Positions 1 to 11,336 of a DNA stretch of 64,000 bases are shown piece by piece. The position numbers and the translations under genes were made by a program. This DNA is from Amblyornis subalaris (Eukaryota > Chordata > Aves > Passeriformes > Ptilonorhynchidae): contig JACAXG010000064.1 in the NCBI GenBank assembly GCA_018881555.1, forward strand, positions 3,849,304 through 3,913,303. The letters run 5' to 3'. The notes under the pieces were generated by a model that saw nothing but the letters and a program-made list of their open reading frames with translations, was not told the DNA's origin and did no database searches. The first letter of the stretch is position 1. Every line of letters starts with the position of its first letter.

Positions 1-1485
1 AATAATTCTTCCTTCTATTTCTTTCTACTACTCTGGGTCCTCCTGGTTTCTGTCTCTCGACCTGTTATTCCCATCCTTCCATCATNTGAAGGAGCCTCAA
101 GATTCCTCGCAGGTCAGTGACGGTTATGCTGCTTTTCTCCATTTTTTTGTTCCTTCCTTTTAAAATACAGCCCTTCAGACTCGTTTATCTTGTTGGAAGC
201 AGGTCAAGAAAAACAATAAATGCAACGAATGGGAAAATCTCCCCCAAACACCCATAACAACTTTTCAACTGGTCAAACACTGCCATGGCCAGGAACTTTG
301 TTCTGCTCGGAAGTGACAAGTTTAAAACAAAGCTCTGAAACATTTCATGCCTCCCCNAGACGTTTCTCTGCCTCTGTTGCGGGTGTGTAATGAACGTCCT
401 TTGGGGCCAACAGGCCGTGATTGAGTGAAACACCAGCAAAGCAAATGGAATGAAAATTTATATCTTCAGCTGAAGGGCTNAAGGTCCCCAGAAAAAAAAA
501 AGGATTGATGTCCTGTGTGGATAGAAAACGTGAGCACCACANGTTCACCAAAAGCTGGTTGTGCTTTTCAGGTGTGTCCAAGCTGCGTAAGGTTCTGTGC
601 TGCACCAAAAATTAAGACTCGCGTTATAATTAGCAGATCACTAGCAATTCTCTCAAAACCACCCCGGGCTCTTCCAGCCCCAGTCATATATTCGTGGATT
701 ACAGAATTAATTTAAATGGTATTCCCGTGCAGGGGGTGTGGGATTTGTGAGGTGACATTGCATCGCTTCACCTGGCTGGGGACACGCCTGGTTCTGAACA
801 AGGGAGGGTGAGGAAGGAAGGAAAGAACTAATTAGACATAGCAAAAAATAATGATGAACTCTGAGTTCACAGCGTTGTAGGAAAATATTTGATGGGATGA
901 GGAAAGAGGGAAAATGGATACCAGCAGGTCAAGCGTTTGTTTGCTTTGTTAGGTTACCTGTTATGCCAAGAGCTCCTCATACCCAAATGCAGCGTGGCCC
1001 TTCTGGGCAAGAGAGTGTAAAAAGCAGTGGATGAATTAAGGAATGGGACACATGGAAATAATTCTTCCCTCCAGCACAGAGCACGTGAGAGATTCTTCAA
1101 GAGACTGGGCAGAGGAGTACAGGTAGGTCAGGCTTTATATGGGATTTAGGACAGGTTTCATGTGGGATTGAGTACAGGCAAAAGCNAAATCCCAGAAGCA
1201 GAAAAACCAAAGATTTGAAGTCCTTTCTCCCAGGGCAGAGCTGTGGAGAAACGCTTGGGCAGCCTGAGAGAGAAGCAGAGATCTGTAAAGCTCTGTCCAG
1301 TGCTGGAAAGTGCTGGAGGCTTCTAGGAAGCCTCTGTCTCCAAGGGACCACTTTTCTGTTTATTCCTTGTTACGGTTTGGGAACAGGAATGATTTCTTGT
1401 CTTTGTTTGACTTATAACCCTGAGGAAGCTTCTCCAGTAGTTGACTGAAGCAAAAATTCGCAAAGAGCTCGTGTGGATTTTCTGC
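1..1485. other. Single-copy DNA, no gene seen
   Basis: I see no CR1, LTR, tRNA or coding signal in this stretch. Reading frames are under 90 codons and unremarkable. Confidence 0.6.
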
Positions 1486-1487
1486 AT

Positions 1488-1518
<31 letters not shown>

Positions 1519-1532
1519 TTTTGTGTGTGTGC
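1486..1532. repeat. ATTT microsatellite followed by short TG run
   Basis: About nine uninterrupted ATTT units (1486-1522) lead into a (TG)5 run (1522-1532). No CR1 or LTR is recognisable next to it. Confidence 0.97.
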
Positions 1533-2150
1533 ACTCTGACACCTCCAGGAAAAATTGTTTCTGGCAAATCCTAAACTGAGAGACTGGACTTTCAACTTCG
1601 GGCTCCAGGAAAAAAACTCCAAGAAAAGGTGGCAAGTTTGAGGTCACTGCAAGCAGAAGGAAATCTTTATGACATAANTGCATTTTTAAACATGAAAATC
1701 GTTGCTGTATCTCAGAGATACTAGAGATGAATGTCAGAACAGCTGCTCCAGGGAACTCCAATCCACTCCAGTGTGTTGTCCCCTCCAGTGAGCAGGAGCA
1801 GATGCTTCAAGAAGAGTGAAAAAGCTGATTCCTCGCCACTGGACTCTCCCAGCCTCCAGCATTCTGCCCTCTGTGAACTTTCCAAGTTGGAGATGTTGTC
1901 TCTTGGTTTGAAAATCTTTTGATGAAGTTTTTATTCTGTGGCACTGTGGATTTGCTGGAGGAGTAACTGAATGTTCATGATTCGGGCTGTCAGATGAAAG
2001 CTGCCCTTCCCAAGCCGGGACTCTGGGGAAAAACATTGCCCATAAAAGTTGTGAGCGTGTGACAGCCCAGAAATTGAAGAAATACAGAAGTTTGGAGCCA
2101 CAAGGGAAAGTTGTGGGAGTTTGTCATCNATACGTTCCTAACTGAATAAA

Positions 2151-2580
2151 ATCACGGAATCGTGGAATGGTTTGGGTTGGAAGAGACATTGAAGATCATC
2201 TCGTTCCAACCCCGTGCCATGGTCAGGGACACCTCCCACTATCCCACGTTACTCCAAGACTCACCCAACCTGGCCTTGGACACTTCCAGGGATGGGGCAG
2301 CCACAGCNTCTCTGGGCAGCCTGTGCCAGGGCCTCACCTCCCTCACAATAAAGAATTTCTTCTGTAGATCCAAAATAAATTTCCCTTCTTTCAACTTGAA
2401 CCCATCGCTCCTTGTCCTGTCACTCNGATTCCTGATGAAAAGTCCCNCTCTGGCTTCGCTGCCCCAGCTNTCCCGGCCTGTCTCCAGAGGGGAGCTGCTC
2501 CAGTCCCCTTTTNAACTTTATGGCCTCCTCTGGACTTGCTNCAACAGTTCCATGTCCTTCTTGNGCTGGCAGAGACCATG
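2151..2580 (-). mobile_element. CR1 LINE fragment, 3' region
   Basis: The CR1 3' end lies at 2151 (ATCACGGAATCGTGGAATGG). The reverse-complement landmarks follow in order: TTCCAACCCC, GGGATGGGGCAGCCACAG and GGGCCTCACCTCCC. It extends about 430 bases into the 3' end of the reverse-transcriptase-encoding region. The reading frame is broken and the copy is inactive. Confidence 0.92.
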
Positions 2581-3260
2581 GTTGGGGACAACCATCACTA
2601 CCACCGCAAATCTGAAGAGGATACAAGAGACACAAGTTGGTCGTCTCTATTTGAAACTTGTCTGTTTTGGCTGATTTAAGCTCAGTGATATCAAATTTCT
2701 GGCTTTGAGCAAACCAGTCCCCCTTGTTTGAGGTCTCTCAGCACAAAACCTCCTTAANTGACTGAGCAGTGACACTCACTGTTCTGTTTCTACACAGTTA
2801 TTAGTATTTTTCTAAGGAAAAATATAATGAAAACCCAGAGGAAAAGTGAAACAGTCCAGTAACCTGCTGGAACATGCNAGATGCTTTGGATTTTTCACAC
2901 TCCTGATGTTTGCCTGGACAGGGATTGGGCCCAAAGTTGTTAATTCATGACGGGAATATTTTGTTTATTGGGAACATGCAGTGAATTACAAGANGAAGTC
3001 GACTACTGACAGTGGTTGAGAAACAGCACAGCCCTGTGGATGATCTGATTTCACAGCCCCAAGATCCGTAGAGGTGGGTTCAGTATGGACACCCTCCAAG
3101 CACTGCCTTGGTGAAGACTGAGAGGTGCTTGGATAAAAACTTGATGCCGAGTGATTTCCAGGACTGCATTTCTTCCTGGCTCTCAAATGAGGTCTGAAAA
3201 GGTGGATTTGTTACTCCATNTGTAGGATCTGGAGTTGGCTGCTGAAATAAATACCTGGGG

Positions 3261-3670
3261 TTGTCCAGTTTGGAGAGAAGGGGGCTGAGGGGGGACCTCG
3301 TTGCTCTCTACAGCTTCCCAGAAGGAAATTGGAGAGGGAGGTGCTGAGCTCTCCTCTCCAGGATCCAGTGGTGTGATATATGGGATTGGGCTAAAGGAGC
3401 ACCAGGGGAGGTTCAGACTGGATATTGGGAAGCATTTCTTTGCAGACAGAGTGGCCAAATGCTGGATCAGGTGTCTTGGAGAGGCTCAGGAGGAATTTCT
3501 TCATGGGAAGGGTTGTCAGGCATTGGAAGGGGCTGCCCAGGGAGGTGGTGGAGTCCCCATCCCTGGAGCTGTCCAAGGAATGCCTGGATGTGGCACTCAG
3601 TGCTCTGCTCAGGCTGGACTCGATGACCTTGGAGGTCTTTTCCAACCTAAATGATCCTGGGATTCTGTGA
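3261..3670 (+). mobile_element. CR1 LINE, two fused fragments
   Basis: CR1 sequence runs from TTGGAGAGAAGGGGGCTGAGG to the 3' tail AACCTAAATGATCCTGGGATT. The landmark for the start of the 3' region occurs twice: TTCAGACTGGATATTGGGAAGCATTTCTTTG near 3412, and GGAATTTCTTCATGGGAAGG near 3491. A second CR1 piece therefore follows a first in the same orientation, or an internal duplication occurred. No intact ORF. Confidence 0.9.
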
Positions 3671-3690
3671 TTGAGGCCTNATGTCCATCA

Positions 3691-3797
3691 GTGTTTAAGA
3701 CTCATTTGGAAAATGTGCTTAATGACATAATTAACTTTCAGTCGGCCCTGAACTGGTCAAGCAGTTGGACCAGATGATTGTTGTAGGTCCCTGGAGT
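3691..3797 (+). mobile_element. CR1 LINE 3' fragment, divergent subfamily
   Basis: CTGAACTGGTCAAGCAGTTGGACCAGATGATTGTTGTAGGTCC resembles the tail of a different CR1 subfamily from its neighbour at 3261-3670. It is preceded by a weak GTGTTTAAGACTCATTTGG match. The two differ too much to be one insertion. Confidence 0.6.
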
Positions 3798-6025
3798 CAG
3801 AACGAAAGGGGAAAAAAAAAATCACAGTTCAAGAAAAAGCCAATTAATGGTGACCCATCTGAAATGAGATTTGCACAGAGACGTCTCAAGACATCAAACC
3901 CACAGCTGAGTATAGGAATAAATCAGTGCAAGACACTACAATTTAGGAAAGGGAAAAAATAAAAAGCAGATTATAGTGTGAGCTGTTGGCAAAATGGATG
4001 TGGAGCTTGTCCAGCTCTGCTGTTGCCTCCCCTCNCCACACAGAACCAGGATCTGGACCAGTGGAATCCCAAAAGGGATGCTTATCCCTAGGGCAACCTG
4101 CAAGGAGGTGATGTCCATTGGAAATTTGCACGGGAAAAACATGGAGGTCGGTTTGCTCGCTTGGTGTGAGGTTTTGCTCAGGGAATGCATTAAAGCATCA
4201 AAAGCCTCTGTTTGTCTCATCCAAGCCACTAAATGGGCAACACCAGAGCAGTTCCAAGCCTTTGGGGAAGAGCTCAGCAGCCTTCCAGGAATTATTGATT
4301 ACAGGAATCTCTGTCTCCTGACGAGCTCCTTCGGTGCCGAGTCAATCATGAACGAGTTTATGGAGCTGCCTGCTCCTTCTAGGCTGCCCAAAATAGCCCT
4401 GCAGGGTTTCTCCAAAGGAAATGAAAGAGCAGGCCCTGCTGCAGGACCTAATGCATCTTTCTGATGCTGGAGAAATGAAGTGCAGGTCTGGATTTACTAC
4501 GGGAATTCTGCTGGAACCGAGGACTGAGCGTGAAGCCGCCTGGAAGATCTCAGACAGAAAGGGCTGGAATCCATCCATGGACTGGGAAAATAATCTGTCT
4601 TCCTTATGGAGAGGACATCCCCAACCCTCCTTTCTCAGCTGGATTGTTGTAAAACAAAAATCAGATGTTTTGTTGGAGGACCCGAGGGTGTCAAATGCCA
4701 CCAGACTGCTGGTTCCCTCCAGCACGAGGCTTCCCACGCTGATGCCCTGCAGCCAAAAAATATCAGAGTGGTGCGGCTGCTGAACTCATCCCCTGCCAAG
4801 GGAAGATTTAAGGAACCATGAGGAAATTAAGTGCCAGGCTCTCCTTGATTTATCTGCTGGTTGTCAGTCTCTTTGAGATGAAGGCACTATTTTATGATCA
4901 GGATTGGTGCATTCCAGCTAAAAGCAATCTCCAGTAACATTGTTCTCTCCTCCCAAAAAATGCCCATCCCAAACCAAAACAAAAAACTCACCTGGGTTTT
5001 ATTTTGGGGGCAGTTGTTTGCTTTATTTCCCATTTCTGAGGTCATTTATGTCTTCTGCTTTCATTCATTATCTCTCCTCACCTTTATTTTCTCTGGATGT
5101 TTCAGAGCAGGATCGGGGAAACAGCCTCGCTGTAATTGAATAATTCCTTGGTGGTCGTCGTTCTGGTTGTTAAAGGAAAGGTAAAAAAATCCANGTAGAT
5201 ACTTCAGTCAGCCATAAAATAGCCAGTTCCCAGAGGATGAAAGGAATTGGGTGTGGAGACTGGGATTTGTAACTCTTATCATTTAATCTGAATGTATAGA
5301 AGTGAAAGTCCTATTTATATTCCCTAATAGTAAAAAAAAAAACCTGGGGACATTTTTCCTAAAATCCTGGTGTGGCAGCCAAGTTTTGTGGCTGCCTCTT
5401 TGCAAGGTGATGCTCATTGAGTGNTTTTCCCACCTCAGGAAAGCGTGGTAGCAATGAAATTCAGAGATTAATTCCCAAATCAAACTTGGATATTAATCCT
5501 TTTTCCTGCCTTACCATCCTAGAGTGGCCTCCTGATATCCTTTCCCGTTTGCACGAGGGTGGCCTTTCAGACAGGTCTCTTCAAAGTCCCCCCCATCCTA
5601 CAGCAGCTGGGGTCATGCTTGAAAGCAAACATGCCCTTGAGAAATAAGTTTTGGGAATTTTTTTGGACTGTCATTTCTGTGGAGTGACCCTCAGGTTTGC
5701 TCAACATCACATGTCAGGAAAAAGAGCTGCCACATCCCTTCCTTTCTACATCAACAAGACAAACATTTCCTCCCTTTTCCTTCTTCAATGAATGTCTCCT
5801 TCCCCTTTTCCCATCAAAATANCCTTCTTATTCCCATGCCAGTTGANTTAATATAAAAATCAGTGCCTGTTTTAAGCTGGTTGTGTGCGAGGTGATCATC
5901 TGCTCAAACACTTCTCCCGTCAACCCTGGCAACTCCTGGACTATTTTTTTCCTCTCTCTTCAGATCATTTGCATTTTCATGAGGAGCAGCTTCCATGCTC
6001 TGTGAATCTTTACAGGCTGCAATAA
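3798..6025. other. Single-copy DNA, no gene seen
   Basis: Contains the longest plus-strand frame outside mobile elements in this part of the window (3994-4464, 156 codons). Its translation has no recognisable domain and includes one ambiguous codon, and I do not call it a gene. No repeat is visible. Confidence 0.55.
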
Positions 6026-6066
6026 TGATCTTAAGGGCCTTTTCCAACCTAAATGATTCCATAATT
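6026..6066 (+). mobile_element. CR1 LINE, extreme 3' tail
   Basis: Only the last 40 or so bases remain (GGGCCTTTTCCAACCTAAATGATTCCATAATT). This is a strongly 5'-truncated copy. Confidence 0.75.
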
Positions 6067-6819
6067 ATTCATGTCCTACCTGCTTTCTGTGTCTCTCTTT
6101 CTCTTTCTTCTTCCCTGCCAAACCATTCCGTTCTCCCTCCCCCCGAAGGCACAGAAAAACACAATAAGGTTTGTAGTGTCTCTACCAAGGCTGATAAGGT
6201 TTGTTTTATGGCCTCTGGTCTTACAAAGCGGTCTCCAAGTTGCAATTAAACCCTTTAAATTCGCNTGATTGCTCGAAGGAACTGAGGGAAGTGGGAAGAT
6301 GCCGGGAATATTTCAACTGGCAGAGGAAACAATCGGCAAACGGGGTTTTCGCTCTGGCTTTATTGCAGAGTGATTGTGAGGAGGAGGGTCTGCAGCACTG
6401 GCTTTAAACGTGACAACGGTGACAATTCACGCGCAGGACTTCAGGGTGCCATCGACGGGGGTCTCACCTCAGCGGTTTTTGTGTTCTATCCCTGAGTCAT
6501 TGCCCTGCCAACCAAGCGGCAAGAGCTCGTCTGGGTTTTATTTGGTAAATATTAAACTAAACCGAGCTGGTGTTTTATTTTCTCTATCAAAGGCTTTCAA
6601 ACTCACAAGACAGGGAAACCACATCCTGCATTTATTGCCCTTGGATTCTGTTTCTGTGTTGGATGCACACCCCTCACTGTGACCAGGAATGTGCTTCCCT
6701 CAGCTGCCATTCCAGTGTTCCTGGTGTGGAGAACACAGACAAAGCTGCACGGGCTGACAGGGGGGAGTCAGCAACCTTCCCTGAGTGATGTGGCAGAGGA
6801 TTTATCCTTCATAAATTAC

Positions 6820-6965
6820 AGAGGAGAAGGGAAGGGAAAAGGGAGAAGGGAAGAGAAAAGGGAAGGGAAAAGGGGAGGGAAAAGGGGAGGGGAAGGGAGG
6901 GGAGGAAAGGAGAGGAGAGGAGAGGAGAGGAGAGGAGAGGAGAGGAGAGGAGAGGAGAGGAGAGG
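6820..6965 (+). repeat. Uninterrupted polypurine tract (GGGAA-type, then AGAGG array)
   Basis: 146 consecutive A or G bases. The left half is a degenerate GGGAAGGGAAAA repeat; the right half (6911-6965) is eleven perfect AGAGG units that run into the assembly gap. Four G runs at 6829-6850 fit a G-quadruplex pattern. Purines resume on the far side of the gap (7166-7173), so the whole gap probably lies inside the repeat. Confidence 0.97.
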
Positions 6966-7165
6966 NNNNNNNNNNNNNNNNNNNNNNNNNNNNNNNNNNN
7001 NNNNNNNNNNNNNNNNNNNNNNNNNNNNNNNNNNNNNNNNNNNNNNNNNNNNNNNNNNNNNNNNNNNNNNNNNNNNNNNNNNNNNNNNNNNNNNNNNNNN
7101 NNNNNNNNNNNNNNNNNNNNNNNNNNNNNNNNNNNNNNNNNNNNNNNNNNNNNNNNNNNNNNNNN
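6966..7165. other. Assembly gap (200 N)
   Basis: Exactly 200 unresolved bases. The round number suggests a placeholder, so the true length of the polypurine array is unknown. Confidence 0.99.
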
Positions 7166-7423
7166 AGAAGAGATGATATGCAGCCAAGGCCAAGGAATTC
7201 AAAATTATCAAGATGTGGTGGATTTGAGGGTGGATAGAACTCGTTTTTCTGCAAAACGACAATTTCTGTTGAGTTTGAAGGTCCTCAGGAGCTACTGCAG
7301 AGTCTTTAGATGCTGTGGCTGCCAGCCCAACCTTCCTTGTGCTATAGATGGAAGCTGTGCTTTTTGTGGATCTCTTCAGGCTGTGCTCACTGTTCCTCAG
7401 ACAATTAATGTGGCCTTTTAATT

Positions 7424-7534
7424 GTGGACACCCCATCCCTGGAAATGTCCAAAGCCNGGTTGGACAGGACTTGGAGCAGCTTGGTCTAGTGGGANGTGCC
7501 CCTGCCCATGGCAGGGCATGGAACAAGATGATCC
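7424..7534 (+). mobile_element. CR1 LINE 3' fragment
   Basis: CCCCATCCCTGGAAATGTCC, TTGGAGCAGCTTGGTCTAGTGG and GCCCATGGCAGGG occur in CR1 order on the plus strand. The terminal tail repeat is missing. Confidence 0.88.
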
Positions 7535-8705
7535 AGGAACAGGAAAAACACAGGTCTGATTCACTATGGCAAAGCATAACTTGGTTTGAAAGGGATTATT
7601 TTTTTTCTGATTTTATTTTCCCCATTGAGGGGAGCTGGATGCACTCACTGAGTTTCTGCATGATGGAATTTTACAGAAATTCTATCGTTGGTAATGCAGT
7701 GATCANGGTGTGGTCAATAAGTACAAAAGTGGTGGAATATTGACCAGATGAATATGGATTTTTCTGATACACTGAGCTGCAAAAATCCCAGATTCCTGAG
7801 TCCAGGTGATTCCTGCTCTTTGAAATTTGAAAAGGAAAAAATTGACTTTCAAATATCAAATGCCACAAGACAATTCCATTGAGCACAAACTGGAACTTAT
7901 CAAAGAAGGAACAAATTGATAAACAAAGAAAAACAACCAGAAAGAGAACTCTGGCTTTTTTTTTTCTCTTGAGAATGGTTACAAGCAGTTCATTTTCCAC
8001 ATTTCTGAGGCTAGATTAGAGCAGCAGAGACTGAAAGAAGAATATAGGTTGATTTTGGAGAAGGATTAGCATAGTGAATCAATTATTGAGGAACCTTTTA
8101 TAATAGCACTCAGTGCTTTTTCCNTCTTTAAAGTTCGAAAGTGCTCGGTGCATGTAAGAAAAACCCAGCATTTTAAGAAGCTCACAATGGGATTTTCAAC
8201 TGTGGTGCCCTGGATCTATCACTTGATCTTGCAGTTCACATCCCTGTTGCATATCTCCATCAAACCCTCGAATAACTTCGGGTAATAAGAGACGATTTTT
8301 CTGCTGTAATCTCTGATTCGCTTTTTACCCCTGAAAATGAGCNCCAGGGAGCCACATTTCTTCTTGTTCTTAAGCGGTTTTAACCACACTTCAAAGTCAG
8401 GTCAGGTAGAGCCATCCCATTACCTTTCCCTGGTCCCAGCATAATTGCATCTCATGCTTCAATCTGCGTGTAACAGCACAGCTCGGATGAACTCGGAAAT
8501 GTAAAACAGGACGGCCCTTCTGCTGCAGCAGCTCTTCTTTTGGCATTGATGGCTGGGGGCACTCAAGGTGCTAAACCGGCAAGAAGATCCAATATAGATC
8601 TTGATAATAAACGGTGGGAATTTAAAGCTATTCCTTTCTCAGAGAGTTCTGTCTCTACACCGCACACACACAAATTAGGGTGATGGCGTCTACAATCTGA
8701 ACTAA
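7535..8705. other. Single-copy AT-rich DNA, no gene seen
   Basis: No mobile element or coding signal recognised. Short homopolymer runs only. Confidence 0.6.
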
Positions 8706-8950
8706 AAAGAGCAGAGATTTAGATGAGATGTTAGGAATAAATTCTTCCCTGGGAGGGTGGTGAGGCCCTGGCACAGGTTGCCCGGAGAATTTGTGGCTGC
8801 CCCATCCCTGGAAGTGTNCAAGGCCAGGTTGGACGGGGCTTGGAGCAACCTGGGATNGGGGAAGGTATCCCTGCCCATGGCAGGGGATTGGAACCATATG
8901 GATTTCAAGGTCTCTTCCAGCCCAAGTCTTTCTGTGATGATTCTATGATA
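8706..8950 (+). mobile_element. CR1 LINE 3' fragment
   Basis: Landmarks in order are AAATTCTTCCCTGGGAGGG, GCCCTGGCACAGGTTGCCC, CCCCATCCCTGGAAGTG, CTTGGAGCAACCTGGGAT and a TGATGATTCTATGA tail. The 1531-bp tandem duplication begins inside it at 8857, so only its last 94 bases recur at 10388. Confidence 0.93.
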
Positions 8951-10387
8951 GAATTATGGAAGATCCGTATAAACTCCAGGAGCTGCAATCTTCAGCAGTA
9001 TGGTAATGAATTCTCTAAATATGCCAGGAATACTCTAGTCTGGCTGTGATGGCCAAAGCATGGCAATGAAACACTTTACAGAGAAATAATCAAATTAAAG
9101 AGATTTAGAAAATGGTGTTAATATAATCTATGATAGGGGCAAGAACTTGTACTTCACCCACTCCAGACCCAGGAGAACCACGAAGCTGTCTGTGTTACTT
9201 CTTCCAGAAAGTCTTTCTTTTATCTCTATTTTCCTGGAATATAGAATCATAACAGTTGGGAAAGACCTCCAAGATCGAGTCCAACCTTTGACCAATCCCC
9301 ACCTTGTCACCCAACCCAGAGCACTGAGTGCCACGTCCAGTTATTCCTTGGACACCTCCGGGGATGGGGAATCCACCNCCTCCCTGGGCAGCCCNTGCCG
9401 GTGCTTGGCCACCCTTTCCATGAAGAAATTCTTCCTGTTGGCCAACCCAAACCTCCCCTGGCAGAACTTGAGGACATTTCCTCTCATCCTGTCCCTTGCT
9501 CCCTGGGAGCAGAGCCTGATCCTCCCCTGGCTGCCCCCTCCTGTCAGGGAGTTGTGCAGAGCCAGAAGGTCCCCCCGAGCCTACTTTTCTCCAGGCTGAG
9601 CCCCCCCAGCTCCCTCAGCCTCTCCTCAGGTGATTTATTCCCTAGATCCCTTCCCAGCTCCATTCCCTTCCCTGGACACTCTCCACCCCCTCAATATTTT
9701 ACCTGTTGGCCCAGAACTGGACACAGCACTCGAGGCGTGGCCTCAGCAGTGCCCAGCACAGAGGGACAATCCCTGCCCTGGTCCTGCTGGCCACGCTATT
9801 TGGGTACAGTTCCTTTTATGACAGTTTATTGCCTTGCATGTGTTCCTTGATATTGATCCACATCTGCATAAATCAATGTTCTTCATGGCAATTTTCTTGG
9901 GAGTCTTTCGCTTTGCTTTACATTCCTTTTTCTCCCCTCTTAAAGCAGGAGGTTTCATGCCAACCCTCTGTTTCCTACTGTTCATTCTCCAGACAAGCAC
10001 ATATTTTGAAAATAAATTTATTAAGCACAAGAGTTGACAAGGAGATTTCTCAGAGCTGATCCTGCACAGGACTGGACACCAGCAGCACTCCCCATGCAAT
10101 GGTATTTCTCTATTCTTACCCATACCAAAATACCCTTTTCTGGTATAATCAGCATCTCTTCATCAATTCTAATCTCTCTCTGGTCATTTTAAAACTCATT
10201 AAGTGATGTTCAAATGGAGCTCGAAAGGCAGCAACACCATGGTGAACATATTCATAGATAGAGGTTTGACTTACTGAGATCTCATCCGGTGCCAGCAAAC
10301 CCAAATTATCTGTTTATTCCTGAGCTTTGCCTGTCCATAGTCAGCTATTGGATAGGTATCAGTGTTTCTGTTTTCCATTTAGGTCAC
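8857..10387 (+). repeat. Tandem direct duplication, unit 1 (1531 bp)
   Basis: This is the first copy of a 1531-bp unit repeated immediately downstream at a constant offset. It starts inside the 3' part of a plus-strand CR1 (8706-8950), contains a minus-strand CR1 (9238-9805), and ends in single-copy sequence at AGGTCAC. I see five substitutions against copy 2 (8946, 8957, 9208, 9249, 9735) and no indel, which is about 99.7% identity. Three ambiguous bases (8857, 9378, 9395) recur at the same unit positions in copy 2. It may be a recent duplication or two haplotypes assembled in series. Confidence 0.97.
9238..9805 (-). mobile_element. CR1 LINE fragment, duplication copy 1
   Basis: The 3' tail (ATAGAATCATAACAG) is at 9238, followed by GGAAAGACCTCCAAGATCG, CACCTCCGGGGATGGGG and CTGGGAGCAGAGCCTGA. 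It continues to the CAGCACTCGAGGCGTGGCCTC block that marks about 570 bases from the end. It is a longer fragment than most here, with no intact reverse transcriptase frame. Confidence 0.93.
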
Positions 10388-10481
10388 NGGGGAAGGTATC
10401 CCTGCCCATGGCAGGGGATTGGAACCATATGGATTTCAAGGTCTCTTCCAGCCCAAGTCTTTCTGTGATGATTCTAAGATA
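10388..10481 (+). mobile_element. CR1 LINE 3' tail, duplication copy 2
   Basis: This is the last 94 bases of the CR1 at 8706-8950, reproduced at the start of the second duplication unit and cut at the duplication junction. Its tail reads TGATTCTAAGATA, one base different from copy 1. Confidence 0.93.
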
Positions 10482-10768
10482 GAATTACGGAAGATCCGTA
10501 TAAACTCCAGGAGCTGCAATCTTCAGCAGTATGGTAATGAATTCTCTAAATATGCCAGGAATACTCTAGTCTGGCTGTGATGGCCAAAGCATGGCAATGA
10601 AACACTTTACAGAGAAATAATCAAATTAAAGAGATTTAGAAAATGGTGTTAATATAATCTATGATAGGGGCAAGAACTTGTACTTCACCCACTCCAGACC
10701 CAGGAGAACCACGAAGCTGTCTGTGTTACTTCTTCCAGGAAGTCTTTCTTTTATCTCTATTTTCCTGG

Positions 10769-11336
10769 AATATAGAATCGTAACAGTTGGGAAAGACCTC
10801 CAAGATCGAGTCCAACCTTTGACCAATCCCCACCTTGTCACCCAACCCAGAGCACTGAGTGCCACGTCCAGTTATTCCTTGGACACCTCCGGGGATGGGG
10901 AATCCACCNCCTCCCTGGGCAGCCCNTGCCGGTGCTTGGCCACCCTTTCCATGAAGAAATTCTTCCTGTTGGCCAACCCAAACCTCCCCTGGCAGAACTT
11001 GAGGACATTTCCTCTCATCCTGTCCCTTGCTCCCTGGGAGCAGAGCCTGATCCTCCCCTGGCTGCCCCCTCCTGTCAGGGAGTTGTGCAGAGCCAGAAGG
11101 TCCCCCCGAGCCTACTTTTCTCCAGGCTGAGCCCCCCCAGCTCCCTCAGCCTCTCCTCAGGTGATTTATTCCCTAGATCCCTTCCCAGCTCCATTCCCTT
11201 CCCTGGACACTCTCCACCCCCTCAATATTTTACCTGTTGGCCCAGAACTGGACACAGCACTCGAGGTGTGGCCTCAGCAGTGCCCAGCACAGAGGGACAA
11301 TCCCTGCCCTGGTCCTGCTGGCCACGCTATTTGGGT
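10769..11336 (-). mobile_element. CR1 LINE fragment, duplication copy 2
   Basis: This is the counterpart of 9238-9805 at an offset of 1531. It differs at 10780 (G for A) and 11266 (T for C), both transitions at CpG-type sites. Two ambiguous bases (10909, 10926) sit at the same places as in copy 1. Confidence 0.93.

Noticed and set aside
3994..4464. 156-codon frame without CR1 sequence
   Set aside because: No recognisable domain, one ambiguous codon and no evident promoter or splice context. Frames of this length are expected by chance in 64 kb.
6679..7577. Long frames across the N gap
   Set aside because: They owe their length to 200 unresolved bases and a purine repeat.
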